From NCBI GenBank assembly GCA_013399895.1, contig VXBA01001435.1, forward strand, positions 124,362-188,361: a stretch of DNA of 64,000 bases, written 5' to 3'. The stretch is from Serilophus lunatus (taxonomy: Eukaryota > Chordata > Aves > Passeriformes > Eurylaimidae). Every line of letters begins with the position of its first letter. Position 1 is the first letter of the stretch. Positions 11,501-26,500 of the stretch are shown here, piece after piece. Below the pieces are notes generated by a model that saw nothing but the letters and a program-made list of their open reading frames with translations, made no database searches and was not told the origin of the DNA. The translations under genes were made by a program, and so were the position numbers.

Positions 11501-14500
11501 TGAGGGGCCCAGAACTGGACACAGTGCTCGAGCTGTGGCCTAACCAGTGCTGAGTACAGGGGAAGAATAACTTCCCTGCTTCTGCTGGTGACACCATTCC
11601 TGATGCAGTCCAGGATGCCATTGGCCTTCTTGGCCGCCTGGGCATGCTGCTGGCTCATATTCAGTTTCCTACAAACCAGCACTCCCAAGTCCCTCTCCAC
11701 CTGCCCACTCTCCAGCCACACCGTTCCCAGCCTATAGCTCTGCATGGGGTTATTGCAGCCAAAGTGTAAAACCCGGCAATTAAGATTTATTATACCTCAT
11801 GCTATTGGACTGTCAAGCCTGTCAAGGTCTCTCCGCAGGGTCCTTCTACCCTCTAACAGATCAACACTTGTTCCAAGCTTGGTGTCATCTGCAAACTTAG
11901 TAATGATGGGCTCCATCCCCTCGTCCATATCATACCTCTTCTGTTTCATACATCAGAATTTGCAACTCGATTAATGGCCAAAATTTTGTGTATCACAATA
12001 CATGGAAGATAACAACCAAAGCAAACAGCTCAAGGAAATGCTGTAAGAATGACTGCAGATCGGGAGAACACAATAAAGATACAAAGATACCTTTAACATC
12101 CAAAATTTGTTAAGAATTAAATAATCTACTCTCTATTGCCAACATGGACAGGACAAAAACACTAAAAGGTTTTAGTTGCAGCAGGAGAGATTTCAGATTA
12201 GATCTGAGCAGGAGACAGTTTAAGTATTAATGATAAGAATAATTAAGCCATGCAACAGCTTTCAAGACTTAGTATAATTAAGTTCCACCACTGCTTGAAT
12301 CAAGTACTTTTAAGAACAGGCTGGAGAAATTTTGTTAGATGAGCTAGAGATAAACCAACCTGTTTTGTTGTAAGACAATCTAAAATACTGTCTGAAATCC
12401 CTTTTTTGTTGTTCACTGAACTGTCAATCATGTAACATGCTCAACTGCCCTTATCCTTGCAAGTTTTACTTGCTTTACGGCAGCACACGATAGTAAATTG
12501 AGTATTATTCTTCCTTAAGAGAACATGAATATGAATCCATAATAATAATTAGACATCTGCTTTTATGTGACTACCAGATGTTAGGCTATTGCACCTGGGA
12601 CCCATACAAAGAGGAAAACCACAATACTATAAACTGTGCAACACAAATGCACACAAACATGATACAAACAACTTAGGGAGAGAGAAGGGAAAAAGAGTAA
12701 AGCAATGGCTGCCTAGTGATTTCTCTTTTAAAAAAATCCCCCAAAACCCCAAACTAAAATGACAGTATTCCCTTGAGCTGTAGAAATATGAAGGAAAGGC
12801 CCATAAATTTTGCTGAAATTATTTAACAAAATCAAGAAATAGTCCTTGCTACAGAGCTACAGTATTTAAACAAGGAATTAGATGCGTCTGCTGCTATTCT
12901 TAAGCTAACTATAGGGTTACCAAGTTAAAAGAGAAAGCAAATTTTACTGATTATTTCTTTTCTTGGAACTAAACACCAACTATAAACACCCAGAAAACCT
13001 AAGCTTGAAGGATACCAAAACCAGGGGCTCACTTCTGAAATCTTTCCTTGACATGCAGACAAGCTGTCTCACCACTAAATGATCTGAAATGTCACATGGA
13101 CCAAATTCAAAGGTGGGCAACTGGAAAGGAAAAAAACCTCTTATTTCAGATATGCTAAAGTACTTGGAAAAAATCTGTATGAAGGAACAAGTAATTCCCA
13201 CAGAAAAGTACCAGTCTCATGTCAAGTACAATTTTCATATTTTTCTCCTCCGTTGGGTTTCTAAAGGAAGTTCAACATGAAAACACAAAACCTTCTATTT
13301 TTCCAGTTCACTCTAGGGTACTTTTCAAAATTCTCAATTTTCCAGGTACTATTTCTATTGCTAAGTTTTCTGATCAACTGCAAGAATTATAGCCTGGGAA
13401 ATAAATCAACAACTAAGAAGAGGAATGAAGCAGAAGTGTGATAAGGATCCAAGTATAACACCTGAGAATAAGTTCTTATCACATATTTTAGAATTATAAT
13501 CCTTTGAAAATGAAACAAAACTAATCGAAAATAAACAAAATCTTCCCCCCTCCAAAACACTGTTTACTCCATTTTCCACTTCATGTGGAGATTCTGAGCT
13601 AACCTCCTCCAAACCTTCTACCTTGATCCTACTTGACCTGGAGAAAAACTCCTGCACCCAAACCACAACTCAGAGTTGCCAAACAGCAGCACGTTCCCAC
13701 CACCACGATGCAACTTTGGAAACTGCTACAAAACTGAACCACCAGAGAGATTTCCTTCAGGCATTGCACAAATCCAAAAGGTAAGTGGCCAATCAATTCA
13801 GTATGAAAAACATGCAATACCAGAGTCTGAAATTACATTGATATGTAATTTAAAATAAGCACCTGCACTCCCAGTAAATTACTTTAGGTCCCCACACTTA
13901 GAATCTGTCCTTTAGCAGAAATACATTAAATGTATGGTCAGCCTGTAGAAGCATTATGCAGAACTGAAACTATTTGGTATATCTGATTCCCGCCAAGACC
14001 AAAAATAGGACATGCTTTGTTAGTCCTTACACTAAAAATCATAAAAACTAGCTTAGGAATTCCATACAATTCAAGCATTACGTACACGTTTGCTGATTCA
14101 AAATGCAAGACAGCAATTAAATTCACCTTTAACTTTGTACAAGTTAAAACTGTTTTTCAGTGCTGCTGCAAATTAATCCTTGCTCAAACAAACATGGCAA
14201 ATTGTATCTTCTTTTAAAACATCCACCCTTTTTCTGAACACCAAAGGATGGCATAAGACAATTCTTAATGTTTGTTCTTATTAAATTTACAACAACCACA
14301 TTTCTTAGTACCTTGTTTGAAGTAATGCTTCCATTGGTGTTAGGCGATCCTGCAGCTGCCGGGACACTGCAGTCAGCAACGATGCACAAGCTGTACTACA
14401 TCCTGCCAAATCTTCATCCTTTACATAATTCAGCAACACAAAATACCAGTACACAGATCCTGCATTTAAAAAAAAAAAACTATTTCAGGAGAAACATGAT

Positions 14501-17500
14501 ATGAACTTTTCACTGAGAAAGCATACTTCAAAAAGAAAAAAAAGAAAAAAAATCACTGGAAGTGATTAAAGTGATAAAACCATCTAATGGTTCCTGAATA
14601 CAGACTGGGAAGTATTCTACCGCCTTCCCCTCTTCTCAGAGACTTCAATTGGGAATCCTTCTGTAACCATTAGTTTCCAAAAGTGATTCCAATTTTCTTG
14701 TCAACCAACACATAACTGAAGGAAAAAAGGGTTCCTAAGAGACAGCTTAACACACTTCTTTCACTGCTTCTGCTCACAACAATCAAAATCCTCTTGTTAC
14801 ATTAAGGTGTTAAGCTAGGGATTCCAATCCCATCAGAGTCAAGCCCTACTCTAGATTCAATTCTTATTCTCCTTTTATCCTCTGGTTTTTGGTTGCTGTC
14901 TCCTTAATCTTTATTTGCTGGAGGCACTGCTTACTTACAAATCAGTTCTGGGCGCACAGACCAGGGGTACTGTATGGAAATACAAACCTCAGCTTCTTCC
15001 TTCTCCTTCCCTCTCCATGTATTCCATACTCATTACAGCTGCGTGTTAAGTGTTTCTACCTGAGTCACAGCACAAAAAGCCTTTTGGAAGGCAAGCTAAT
15101 TTTCCTGTAAGACCCCTTAGTGATGCCAAGCTAGAAGCAATTCTGCAATGTCCCAGGGTGAAAAGCAGGCCACCCTCCAATACGAAGGTACCTTCCCATC
15201 CCGTTTGGCACTCAAGAGGCTTCTATAAGGTGCTAAGACACCATTACTCTGCAATGTAGATAAGGAAGGCATTTAATTTAGTTAAAACTACCTTCTGGTG
15301 CAGAAGTGGATTGCTAGTTGGACATCATTTGGATAGCCAGGCTTCCTGGAATAAACCTTGTAATTTTCCCAAATAACAGACATTGCTGACTGTCACTTAC
15401 GTCAACAGAATCTGCTGTCAATGAACACATTTGAAAATTCCTGCAAAGTTCACTTAAGCTCTTTCAAAACTGCTAGACTCAGCACTCTGGTTTCATCAAG
15501 CTCATACGCTTAAAATGCCACCATCTGCAAATGTCTGCTTTGTACCTGGACACCACCTGACCAGACCCTCCAAGGAGCATTTTGTAGTAACTGAACAATT
15601 ACCTCATTCTTCTCTCACAAGAGAGTCCAACAAAACATGACAAACAACAAGTGTGCTGTCTGTGTTTACAACAGCCAACACTGTATACATACCACCTGTC
15701 GCAGCAGCAGGCAAAAGAGGCATATTGTCCAGTAAAGCTTTGAGAAGAACTGATCCAAACCCCTGCTGACTCGGGTCACACCTGCCATTGCTACAAAGAA
15801 ATGAATACACACTTTAATATTTACTGAAGAAAGAATCAAGGATAAAATCTCCTCAAGAAGATGAAGCTGAAAAGATGTTCTTCGCTTTCGTACCTTGAAC
15901 ACATTTTTCCTGAATAGATCTTCCAGATTTTATTGCTTTATGAATTCAATATCAAACAATAACAAACATGTTTGTACAATTCAGACTGCATGCAAATGCC
16001 CCAAATACATATATTTATATATTTATGTTTCATATCTAAGTAATTAACACTGACCTGATGCACAGCGCAAGAAATCGTGCACACTTGTGAGCTATGCTCC
16101 GCCCAGCTTCAAAGAAGCAAACACGTATAATATCAGAGACACATTTACGTGTCTTGGAAAGCAAACTGTCATTTCCTTCCTTCGAGCTGTAAAAACAAGT
16201 AGCATACTTTAGAGAATCATATAAAACTATTTTTTTTTTCTAAGTCAGCTGATTCTGAGAAATAGCCATGAAAATTTGAACACAGTTCCTCCCTTACCTG
16301 CCGGGTCCATTTGAATACACTCCAGCCAGCCAACAAAGTGTGTCAAGTACAAGACTCTGAGCATGTTCTGTAGTCAGACCATCATCTGTCTTCTTGCAAA
16401 GAGTGGTGAGCAGCTTCTCATGGAACTCCGAAAATTGTAACATGGCACACCGTTGAACTCTAGGGAGGAGGGGAAGGAGATAAAAAAAAGTTATCCAATA
16501 CGGCCATTCTCCCATTAAAGTGTCCCTCCAGCTTTGTATCCTGTCTTAGGAGCAGCAAAAAATGAGAATTCTAGATGAGGGTAAAACAAGCATATATAAT
16601 ACCTTCCAGGCACACATTCCCAATCTTCGTATTTTCTGCTCACAGAACTTCCTACATTACTATGTATCTAGTAACATTCTGTGAATTTTTACCCCCTGTG
16701 AACTTGTCTAGCAACTTCTAAATCTAAACAAACTTTCATCCTCTAGAACACCTTTTAGCAACCATTTGCACATAGATATTTGCAGCCTCCTTGACCTCTT
16801 TATGCCCATCACAGCCAGTGCCACCATGGTAGGGTAGCAGCTGGTAATACACTTTAAATATTCCCTTATTTGCATTTAGGTCTGCAGTACCAATCCAGAG
16901 ACTTTAACCACTTCTTTTGAGTAATGGTTTGCCAGTTAAATTTGATTCTAAACTTTTTAATAAATATGACCTCTGTTGTAAGAGACCAAAGAACATGGAA
17001 GTAGAAAGGGAAGGTGCTTTCTTTAAAAAAAAGAACATGTCCAGATAGTTTATCAATGTTATCAAGAAAACTTACTTACATTTGTTAAGTCAGGTAAAAT
17101 AATCAGTCAACATATAATGTCATGCATGGTGTTATTCTGCCACAACTTAGTGGGCAGCACAGCATAATGCCCTCTAACTCACAATTTATAAGATTTTCCA
17201 TATAACATAAGCTTATGAAATGACAAGTTGAAACAGTAGCTTGAATTATTTTCAAAACTAAGTTTTTTATGAGAAGTGCAACTAAAGCTAACATTTCTTC
17301 AGAATTAAAAAACACCTACTGACCTTTCCTTTGAAATTGAAGTTTTTTTAAATCTTCTAATTGTTACAGAGACTTCTTGAAGTAAGTCACAGCCTCGCAG
17401 ATTATCTGATTTTCTTGAAGAATTAGTGGCTTCAATTTTGCTAGATGGCTTTTCCTGATGTTTTTGAAAAAAATAAAATTAATAAATCATACTGATTTGG

Positions 17501-20500
17501 ATTTATTAATTTTTATACCTTGTTCAGTGAAATGCAAATAGTTCAGTAACATCTCAGTCTGAGCTTTGTACTAAAACTAATTCACTAATTGCTTTAATAT
17601 AGAACAACAAATTTAATCATGTTCTGTTATTATCTATTATGTTCTAACTATGCTCATCATGTCCACAAGATGCCCATCGTATCATCTAATCTTCCAACTA
17701 CAGCGATTAAGAGCAAAATATATACAGACACAAAAATCTTTACAGGAGGATGAGGTGTATCAGGTACTGAAAACACCCAGGGAAACAAGTTTCAAAAATA
17801 AGTGCTAACAACGCTGAAGTGGCACAACTTTTCAACAAGAAACAACTTAGAGAGGTTGAACTCTAACTCTTCAAGGTGTCAACACAGTGTCACGTGTTTA
17901 GAAACTAATTTTTAATGGACCTTAATTCTCCTAACAGCTGTTTGGTTTTCAGATCACATAAATCACACCAAGTCTACAATTAATACACATCTTCCTTGGT
18001 TATTCATTACCTTGCCTGCTGCAACTTTTGCCAACAATGAAGCAAGTGAATGGCCCTTGTTAGTCTGAGGTTTCAGGGGTGGTATTCTAACGACTGGTCT
18101 AATGCCACCATTGCAGATTTCTTCTGTTCCTCTGTCATTCACTGCTTTAACGTGAATTAAAAATGAACGGTATTTGCCACCAGCCATGCCTAAAAGCAGG
18201 GGGAAAAAAGGACAGAGGGGAGAATTTCCATAGTTTATTAAGGCAAGTTGTAAATAGATTTCAACTTCACAGATACAATGCACAAGCAGAGCTCAACCAC
18301 ATTAATTACAGAACTTGATCATAAGTTTCAAACAATAACACACTATTGTGTTATGCAGCAAAAATTTGTCAGTGTGAAAATAAATAACAAGCCTAAGTCT
18401 AACTACAGAAGTATGACATGCACTTCAGTCACATGCACTCTGAGTGAGTAGCATAATGAAATGGTTTACCCTTAACAAGCTTTGGACTTGTTAGTGTCAA
18501 CATTCCAGCATGTCCTGATAGATCAAGTCCAGTAGCCAGCCATACTGGACCACAAAGTATATCTTCCTTGTGTTCCTCCAGAAATGGACACAATCGAAGA
18601 CCTTAAAAAAACAAGAGTAATATGCATCTGATTGAGACATAATTAAGTCACAAAATCTAATAATTTGCATGGGTTAAAAATACATCAACTCGAGCTCTGA
18701 TTATTAAATACATACATATCAAAAATTTCTTGAGGTTTACTTTCACACATTTTCCAGTTAAATCAATAAAGGTAAATGACAGTTTTCAAGCCATTTCCAG
18801 TTGGATTACATGGATAAAATGCAGGTTAACTAACTTATCAAAACCACAAAATACACAATTGATGAAATAATGAAACAATATTGACAGATAGGCAACTCTT
18901 GACTGGGCCTTCATTGAAGCAGGACAGAACTGCTTAAAACAAACAAAATAAATAATACATCTAAAACACACAGACTGATTTCTTTCTCCTATGGTGTATA
19001 CAAATTATTGAAATCATCATTCACTCATCTGCTGCTCCTTTCTCAGCATGAAACATGTCATTTCTATCACACCTTTAATCCCTCCCCTCATTCTTCGCAA
19101 CACCTTTCTTAGAGTCAGAATGGTTTGGTTTGGAAATGACCTTCACAGTCATGCTCTAGATAAGCCTGATTATGTGAGAAAAGAAGGTGTAAAGTAAGTC
19201 TGTTAAAAGGACCAAGAAAAAGAACCATGGCTCTGTAACAGAATCACTCCAACTAACAATTTCCAGTCTGCAGCTCTCCTCACTCAGATCCACTCTTACT
19301 GTCTTTCACAGTCTAAGAGATCTAGTGGAAGAGTGCTAATTACCAAAACTTTTAAAAACAGGCACAGTCAGTGGGATGTGGCTCAAGGTCAACAGGACTA
19401 GCTATGAATTTTTTATTAGCTTGGTTTACAGCAGCAATCTCTACAAAAGCCACATATGCAAAGAAAATTAAAGCTAGATAAAAATCAAAGTAAAATACTG
19501 CTGGAACAGGGTAAAAATTTGAATTGAAAAGTGTCATACCAATCTATTACTGAATTCAAATAAATACTAATCTGCTTTTAAGCACCAAACCTCTCCAGTA
19601 GCCTGGGATTTTTTTGGTGTGTTTAACTTTCAACTTCTTTATCAAATGGACCAATGAGAGAAGCAATTTCGAAGAGAGCTCAGAAATTAATCTCTTAATT
19701 GGCTGAGAATTTTTTGAAGAGGAATTCCAGTGTATCATTAAAAAAAGAAAAAAGAAAGCTCATCTTTTAAACGAAGTATAACAAGATAAATAAAACTTAC
19801 ATTGTGGTTCCTCTACATCCATATACTGCATTTCTTCATTGAATTCCATCAGTCCTGGTTTTCCATTTCTCTCCACTTCAATATTATGAGATGGAGATAA
19901 AGGAAATGTGATCTGTCTATCTACTGCTGCTTCTACAAATTAAAATATTAGCAAGATTTCAAACACTGCTCAAGGCTCAGGAAAAACAGATGCAATAGTT
20001 TTAATACCAAAACATTATTTCTAACATAAACATACAAAGGTATGTTTTTCATATTAGGATGTAACTGAAGTTGCAGCAAATAGTTAAAAAATATTTTTGA
20101 ATTACCTGTTAAGAGCCTGTTTTGCTTTAACACCACTCAAAATCTTTTCCCCTAATAGTCAACTGCAGATTACTCTAAAGCAATTAGATTCCAATACTGA
20201 AAGTTTAATAATTTTAATTTAAAATAACTGGATTGCTCCTGATGAACATAAAATATTATTTTGATAATACCTAAATACAGCCTTTTTTTCAATTAAACGG
20301 GTCACATGAATCATAGATGAAGAAGACATGCAGATAAATTAACAAGAAGAATATATAGTGAATTAACTGCCACACCAAAACCATTAGTTCCAAATTGGAA
20401 GAATTACGCCTCTGGCCTTGCCATTACAATACAATGCATATTTAACTGTTTCCACAGTTCCTGTCACACTAAAAAATGACTGAATAAACTCTCCCCTACA

Positions 20501-23500
20501 CATCTTCTCTAGGTCTCATTATTTTAAAGTTTCAGTTCCTTTGTCCCCCCTTGGAAGGAAAGAAAGGAATGGGGGAGTTAATTGAATTTCAGTCATGAAG
20601 TTTTTACGCATCAAACAATCCTGAATATTACTTCTCCCTAGGACTAGAACATTTTGGTTAAAATCCATCACAGATATAAATTATCTAGTTTTGTCTTCCC
20701 TTATAATGAAATCATTAGTGTCCTATTACTTTATTCAATAGTGCACAAGAAAAAAGGCAAATGTCACTAAGGTTCTTTTCCAAAACCCAAGAAATTGAAA
20801 AAGGGTAGGAAACAACTGCAGTGCAGTTACATTTTGGGAAGATGTTGGTTAGGTGTGGCTCCCTAATCCTACTGCTGCCTTGCAGGCACTCTGACATTCC
20901 CCAGTCCTTTCTAGACTGCCTGCTTCCCCCGTTCCATGCTTTCTCCACCCTACCTATAACAGCAAAAAAAAAAAAATTCCAGTATATTGTATGTGAGGAA
21001 GTGAAATGACATTTTGTGGAAGAGCTCTGTTAAGACTTCTGATCAGTATGCTGTGTGGAAAAGCATTTACAGAGAACTCCAGCAACCTAGTTCACAGCAA
21101 AATCAAATGTCTCCAAGGAATTACCAACTTAAGGAATTGCTTGCTCAGAAATATTTAAAATTGAAGCACTAAGGAAAGGAGTTTAGCGTTTCTTCTACTG
21201 TTTTGTTCCACAGGGGAAGATTTTCAGATTCATTCTGACATCCAGATCTGCAAATGGACTGAATTCAGGCTGAAAACAAGGCAGATTCCATTCAGGAGAG
21301 CAACATGGACTATCTGTACTGTCTTAATTTTAATGTGATAGAACAAATTTCTGCTACGTGGTAAAATTAAGGTTTTACTTCAAGCATTAAAAAATTTAAG
21401 AAACTGAAAGAAGACCTGTTGACCGCTGTCCTGCAGTCACAGCTAGTCCTTCTATTAAATCTAAACCATCCTGTATCCTAAAAGAAGAGGTATTTCTCAA
21501 AGAATATTCCTATGCAAGAATATTTTCTTCTTGGATAACAAACAATTTACAATATTTAAGGAAGCAACCCCAGAACACATTTTTTGTTGTTAAACACCAG
21601 GAGATGCTACAGAGTGGGAAGTTATACAAAAGCCTCTATTCCTTTTTGAAATTTACAGCTCTATTATCCTTGCTTAAATGGAATGCTCTTGGAAATTAAA
21701 AAAAATGGGGAAAAGGAGAAAAAAGAAGAGCTTTTATGATCATGCTTGCTGTTCTCTCCAACACATTTTATATCCAGCAGCCAATTTAATAATAACTGAC
21801 AGCAAGATTTCACATAAATACTTAGTTCCCAGGAGCTTTTGAAAAAGAGGGTGGCCAGATAAAGACAACCACTTGATGCGTCCATAAAAAGAGGTGTCGC
21901 ATGCAATACTTCCTCTGCTAGCAGGCAGGGCAGCAGGACATGCAATGAACACACTCACCGTAAGGAAAATCCCAATGAAGCAAACTGTTCCACATCAAAG
22001 AACTAACTTTTCAATTTATGCTACCCTCTCACAGGTTCCCTGGGAGCGAGTAAAATGCAGAGCACAGTTAGAAGTCCTCCTTCCCAAGGCAAGAGCACTC
22101 CTAACTGTGGTCTGCTCTGTCAAGGCTGCAAGGAACAGAAGGTGAAATCATATTCCAGTCTTCACAGAGCTCAGTTAATGAGCCAAGTGATGAGAGAATT
22201 CCCAAGGAAGATAGGTTTTTTTTTTTACTGCCTTCAAGAAAAGATTCACTATTTTCTCACTGGCAAATAATTTCCTTCCATGACTTGGAATAATTTATTG
22301 TATTTTTTTAATATATCAAGACCTTAGAAGAGCACCATTTGTTTAATCAGTCAATCTCTAGGATGATCTACATGATTGATGATGTATTTTTAATGACTTT
22401 AAGATTCAAGCAGTACAGAATAATAATTGAGATCTCTTTCTGAACTATGTACTTTTATTTGTATAAATGTCAGAATTTTGAAACTGTTTACTTTCAAACA
22501 TGATAGATAAGTGAAAATAGCTCATGATGCTAAGCAACACAACAAAATGGAAACAAGCAAAAATAAATACTTACACAATTTTAGCAATTTTTCTGATACA
22601 CATCCCTGAGAATAAAGTTTTAGAAAAGAAATAATGTTCTGAAACCTATCTGAAGTTCTTTCTTACCATTGACTTTTCCCAAGCCTGGAGCTTTATTTTT
22701 CAGTAAAGTCACTTGAATCTGAGGAATGTTTGTGATGTTTGAATTCAAAACAAATTTGAAGTCCACATGTCCAACCATACAGGCTTTAGGTAGAACCAGT
22801 TCAAAGACATGCTCATCCCAGCTGTTGCTGTTGGTAAAAAGAAGACAATGACTCACTGTTGGGAGAGAATTCAGATCAAACAGGAAGCATCACATGGTGC
22901 ATTCTCCATCTATGCACACTGATTTCAACAAGAAGAAAAACTTATTTTGCATTAGTTGACATCCACATGAATTTTTGAAGTAAAAGTCTTTCAAGCTTTT
23001 AAGTTAACTGTATTAATTTTGTGAAGATGTTAAAAAGTCAATCGACAACACAGGGTGATACAACATTCAGATAAAAGCAGCAGTAGAAAGATTCCCTATT
23101 ATCTTCATTGCAGTACCATTTTCACATTACTATAAATACCAGTCACTTGTTTCCATGAAAAGAAAAAGTATGAGGGGAAAAAACCCCACACATAACACTA
23201 ACAAAATTAAGTGTTACCAAATAGTGAAGTGCATGAAAGCATAATTCTAAGTATTTAAGTTGCCCTTCTCCACTGTTTAACACTTAGTGAAGTCTTAGTA
23301 ATGCCAGTGTGCAACAGTACAAAAGCCACATCCAGAGACTCAAAGTAGGAGTTTCAAATTATTTCTAAAACACATTTGATAATTCATACAGGATGAAAAA
23401 TTCTTCTCACCAGAGGCACACTAAGAAGCATGGCCTGTGCAAAATGGGCGCAGCTTTCTTTTATTCAGTCATATATTTGTTTTGAAGCTGTTTGGTTTAC

Positions 23501-26500
23501 ACTGAAAGTGTAAACTTGAGACAATAAGTACCCCTCCATAATCCATCCCATAGTTGGATACACTAAGGTTTGCAAAAGATAGTTTAAACCAAAGAACAAT
23601 TAAAATAAAACTATTTATGTGTCAATTATCCTGTCTGTATATATTTTTTTAAATAACTCAACTTCCTGATCTTCTCAATTTAGCAGTAAATAATTTTTTA
23701 AATGTAACTTCAGTAGACTGTGCTTATTTAGCTGTAAAATTGAGAACACTAAAAAACTGAGTATGCTGCTATAAATATTTCAGAGGCATCTTTCTAACCT
23801 CTAAATCACAAAAAGGTATTTTAAAATCAAATAATAAACTACACATTGAGTATTGTGCAGAAAATCATATTGAAATAGGTACGAAATGATGCAAATGCCT
23901 TTAATTCTTCCTCAGGCCCATACATATTAATACATTTACAAGAGATTTCAAGTAGAAATAATGAAATTCCATGCCAGCAAGCAACAGAAAAGCAGTGATT
24001 TGGGGTGGAAAGATGGACAAAAGCAAAAGATGGACAGCAGACAGATTTTGGGTGTGAGTTAAGAAGCAACAGTGAGGAATTTTCAGCTAACTGTAGAAAT
24101 AACACGGGTAAATAAAATACAATGAAAATCTATCCATCAGCTTTGAGGGAAAAAGCCCTAAACCCTCTGTTAGTAACTGCAACACTAGACACTTAGAATC
24201 ACTCATGCCTTGCCTCAAGCGTGGAGAACACACAGTCCCACTGTTAAATAAGGAGAGGTTTGGGAGTGGTTTTCCATGTCATGCAAAGCATGGACTAAAT
24301 GAGACATTCAAAGGAGCCAGACTTCTGAAAGACCAAGTAATATTCTGCTCATTCAGTTTTACTTAAAGATCTGGTACAAACCCAGAAATTAATAATAAAC
24401 TACTTTGTCTGCAGTAGTCTTTTGTAGTCTGTTTGTTGCACACAGCCACAGCAAATTACAACTGTTACTTGTCTACTCCAGAAATCTGACAGAACTGAGC
24501 AGCAGGTGCTCAACAGGCATGCATCTTCTTCATGAGATCTCACACTAACCCAACAGTAAAGAAATCTTCTTGAATCTGCAGCAATCAACTTCACAATCTA
24601 ATTCTGCAATTAGTTAAAAAATACCCTCTAAAGATTTTTTTCTCATAGGTCTGTTTAAGTGCACCATGTTTACTCATATACAAAGCTGCAAAGTACCAAA
24701 AATATAATTTACTTCCTTATTATTTTCTCAATATTTTAGCATATCTATCCCAAGTATCACTTCTCGCTGGTAGTCTAATACAAGGTGCTTTTGGAACCCT
24801 TTTCACCTTTGAAACCCTTCTAAATCTATAGCATCTTTCCAAAGAAGATCATACAATCCATATTGTGTTCTAAATGACAATATACCATCATACAGCAACA
24901 ATATATTTTCCAATACACTTATTCATTCATTTTCTAGAACATCTCATCATTTGCTCTACTGCAACTCAACTTCGACCTGTGGAGGTGCTTCTGGAGTTTA
25001 GACACTGGAAAGGCACATTAGTACTTAGCTCTTCCTTCCTACACATATTTTCTAACATATACACTGAATTACACAGAATTATCAAGGTTGGAAAAGACCG
25101 TAGAGGTCATCAAGTCCAACATATTACCTAACCTATCAACCTACCCAACATCATCTCATCATCATCATCATGTCACCAAGTACACCATCCAACCTTTCCT
25201 TGAACACATCCACGGACGGTGACTCCATCACCTCCCTGGGCAGCCCATTCCAGAAGAAAATCCCTCTTTCTGTGAAAAAGTTTTTCCTAATATCCAACTT
25301 AAACCTCCTTTGTTGCAGCCTATGTCTCCATAAGATGAACACATGAAACATATATGAAGTTGAGAAAAAGCCAGGAAACTCAGATGTCACTGTTTCAACC
25401 ATGCACATTAGGAATTCATGTACCTCTTAAAACCCACTTACCATTTTTAACTCCATTTAACATTTCAGTTAAACTACCACTGAGGGGACAACACTGATAT
25501 TTATGTAATTCACAACGTAATCCAGACTCTGCTTTTCTGTTTTCTTTGTTACACAGACTTTTTAGAATAACGTAGTAGGACTGAAAGACCATGAGTGTAA
25601 TATAATGCCATTCCCTAAAATACAATTACAGGATTATCTCTTTCTATCTATCTGAGAAACAAAAGAATTACCATATCAAAATGCATTACTCATCCACCTA
25701 ACCCTGTAATCCCACATCTTGATAGGTATCAGTATGAGGCACTCAAAAAGGAGATAAAGGGAATCTCATATTCACAACCAACAAAATAATCCAGAAATCA
25801 AAAATTTTTTCCCAGATAACTTTTAATTAAGAGCTAACATTGCTTTCAATCTTAAAATTCTTCTCAAAGAACAAAGGGACTCTAGTCATTTTCATGATGA
25901 ATTATTTAGCAGCTGTCAAAGATTTCCAGTACTAAACCAAAACTTTTAGCTTTTCCTTTTTATAACCCCGGTTTACTTGGCAGCAGGAATAGTTCTTTTC
26001 CTCTAATGAAACAATATTCATAAGCCACTTATCACCTTCCAATTAACAGCCACTACCTTCACTGTTTACTTCCTTGTATATTCACATCGGTAGCTTTATA
26101 CTTTTCTGCTGCTGCTGAACATACTTGAATAACCCATTGTTTTAACTGGAAGTTACTTTGTAGAGAATCACCTCCTTTCCACTTGTTACATATGGGATAC
26201 TTTACTTACACAAAGCAAAACCATGAGATAAATCAAAGTTTTAAAGCCTATAATGCACTGCAAGTTTTTAATCACAGCTTACAAGTATTTCATTAAAGCA
26301 AATTCAGCTCCTGATAGGTGTCATACCTGAAAATGCCTGCAACTGTTACCTGTTTTCCCACCTGGAATGCTTCATTACCACATTCCAGCTTTCCCTTGTT
26401 TGTATGACACACTGTTTTTTCTCCCACATATGATCTCTAGCTCTTTTTGGTCATTTCATTGTTTCCACTGTATGAGTCTTTAGATTCTACATTACTTTCC

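Larger units (their letters stand above)
10688..11504 (-). mobile_element. CR1 LINE, young 3' portion (chimera part 1)
   Basis: The 3' two-thirds of a CR1 retrotransposon lying in the BIRC6 sense direction. Its 3' end (left) has a short tail of ATTCTGTGT-type repeats. The frame encodes the palm of the reverse transcriptase and the downstream thumb/connection region as a continuous reading frame from the junction to the gap. The conserved GVPQGS is GVPQHS here and the catalytic FADD box reads FADN, so the enzyme is dead. Sequence outside the gap looks almost identical to the copy at 29791-30945, indicating the same young subfamily. It is fused at 11500-11504 to a more diverged CR1 segment. Confidence 0.93.
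9617..14311 (-). other. BIRC6 intron 21
   Basis: 4695 bases including 48 Ns. The only recognised content is the chimeric CR1 at 10688-11930. The remaining 3.4 kb shows no exon or RNA gene that I can support. Confidence 0.85.
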
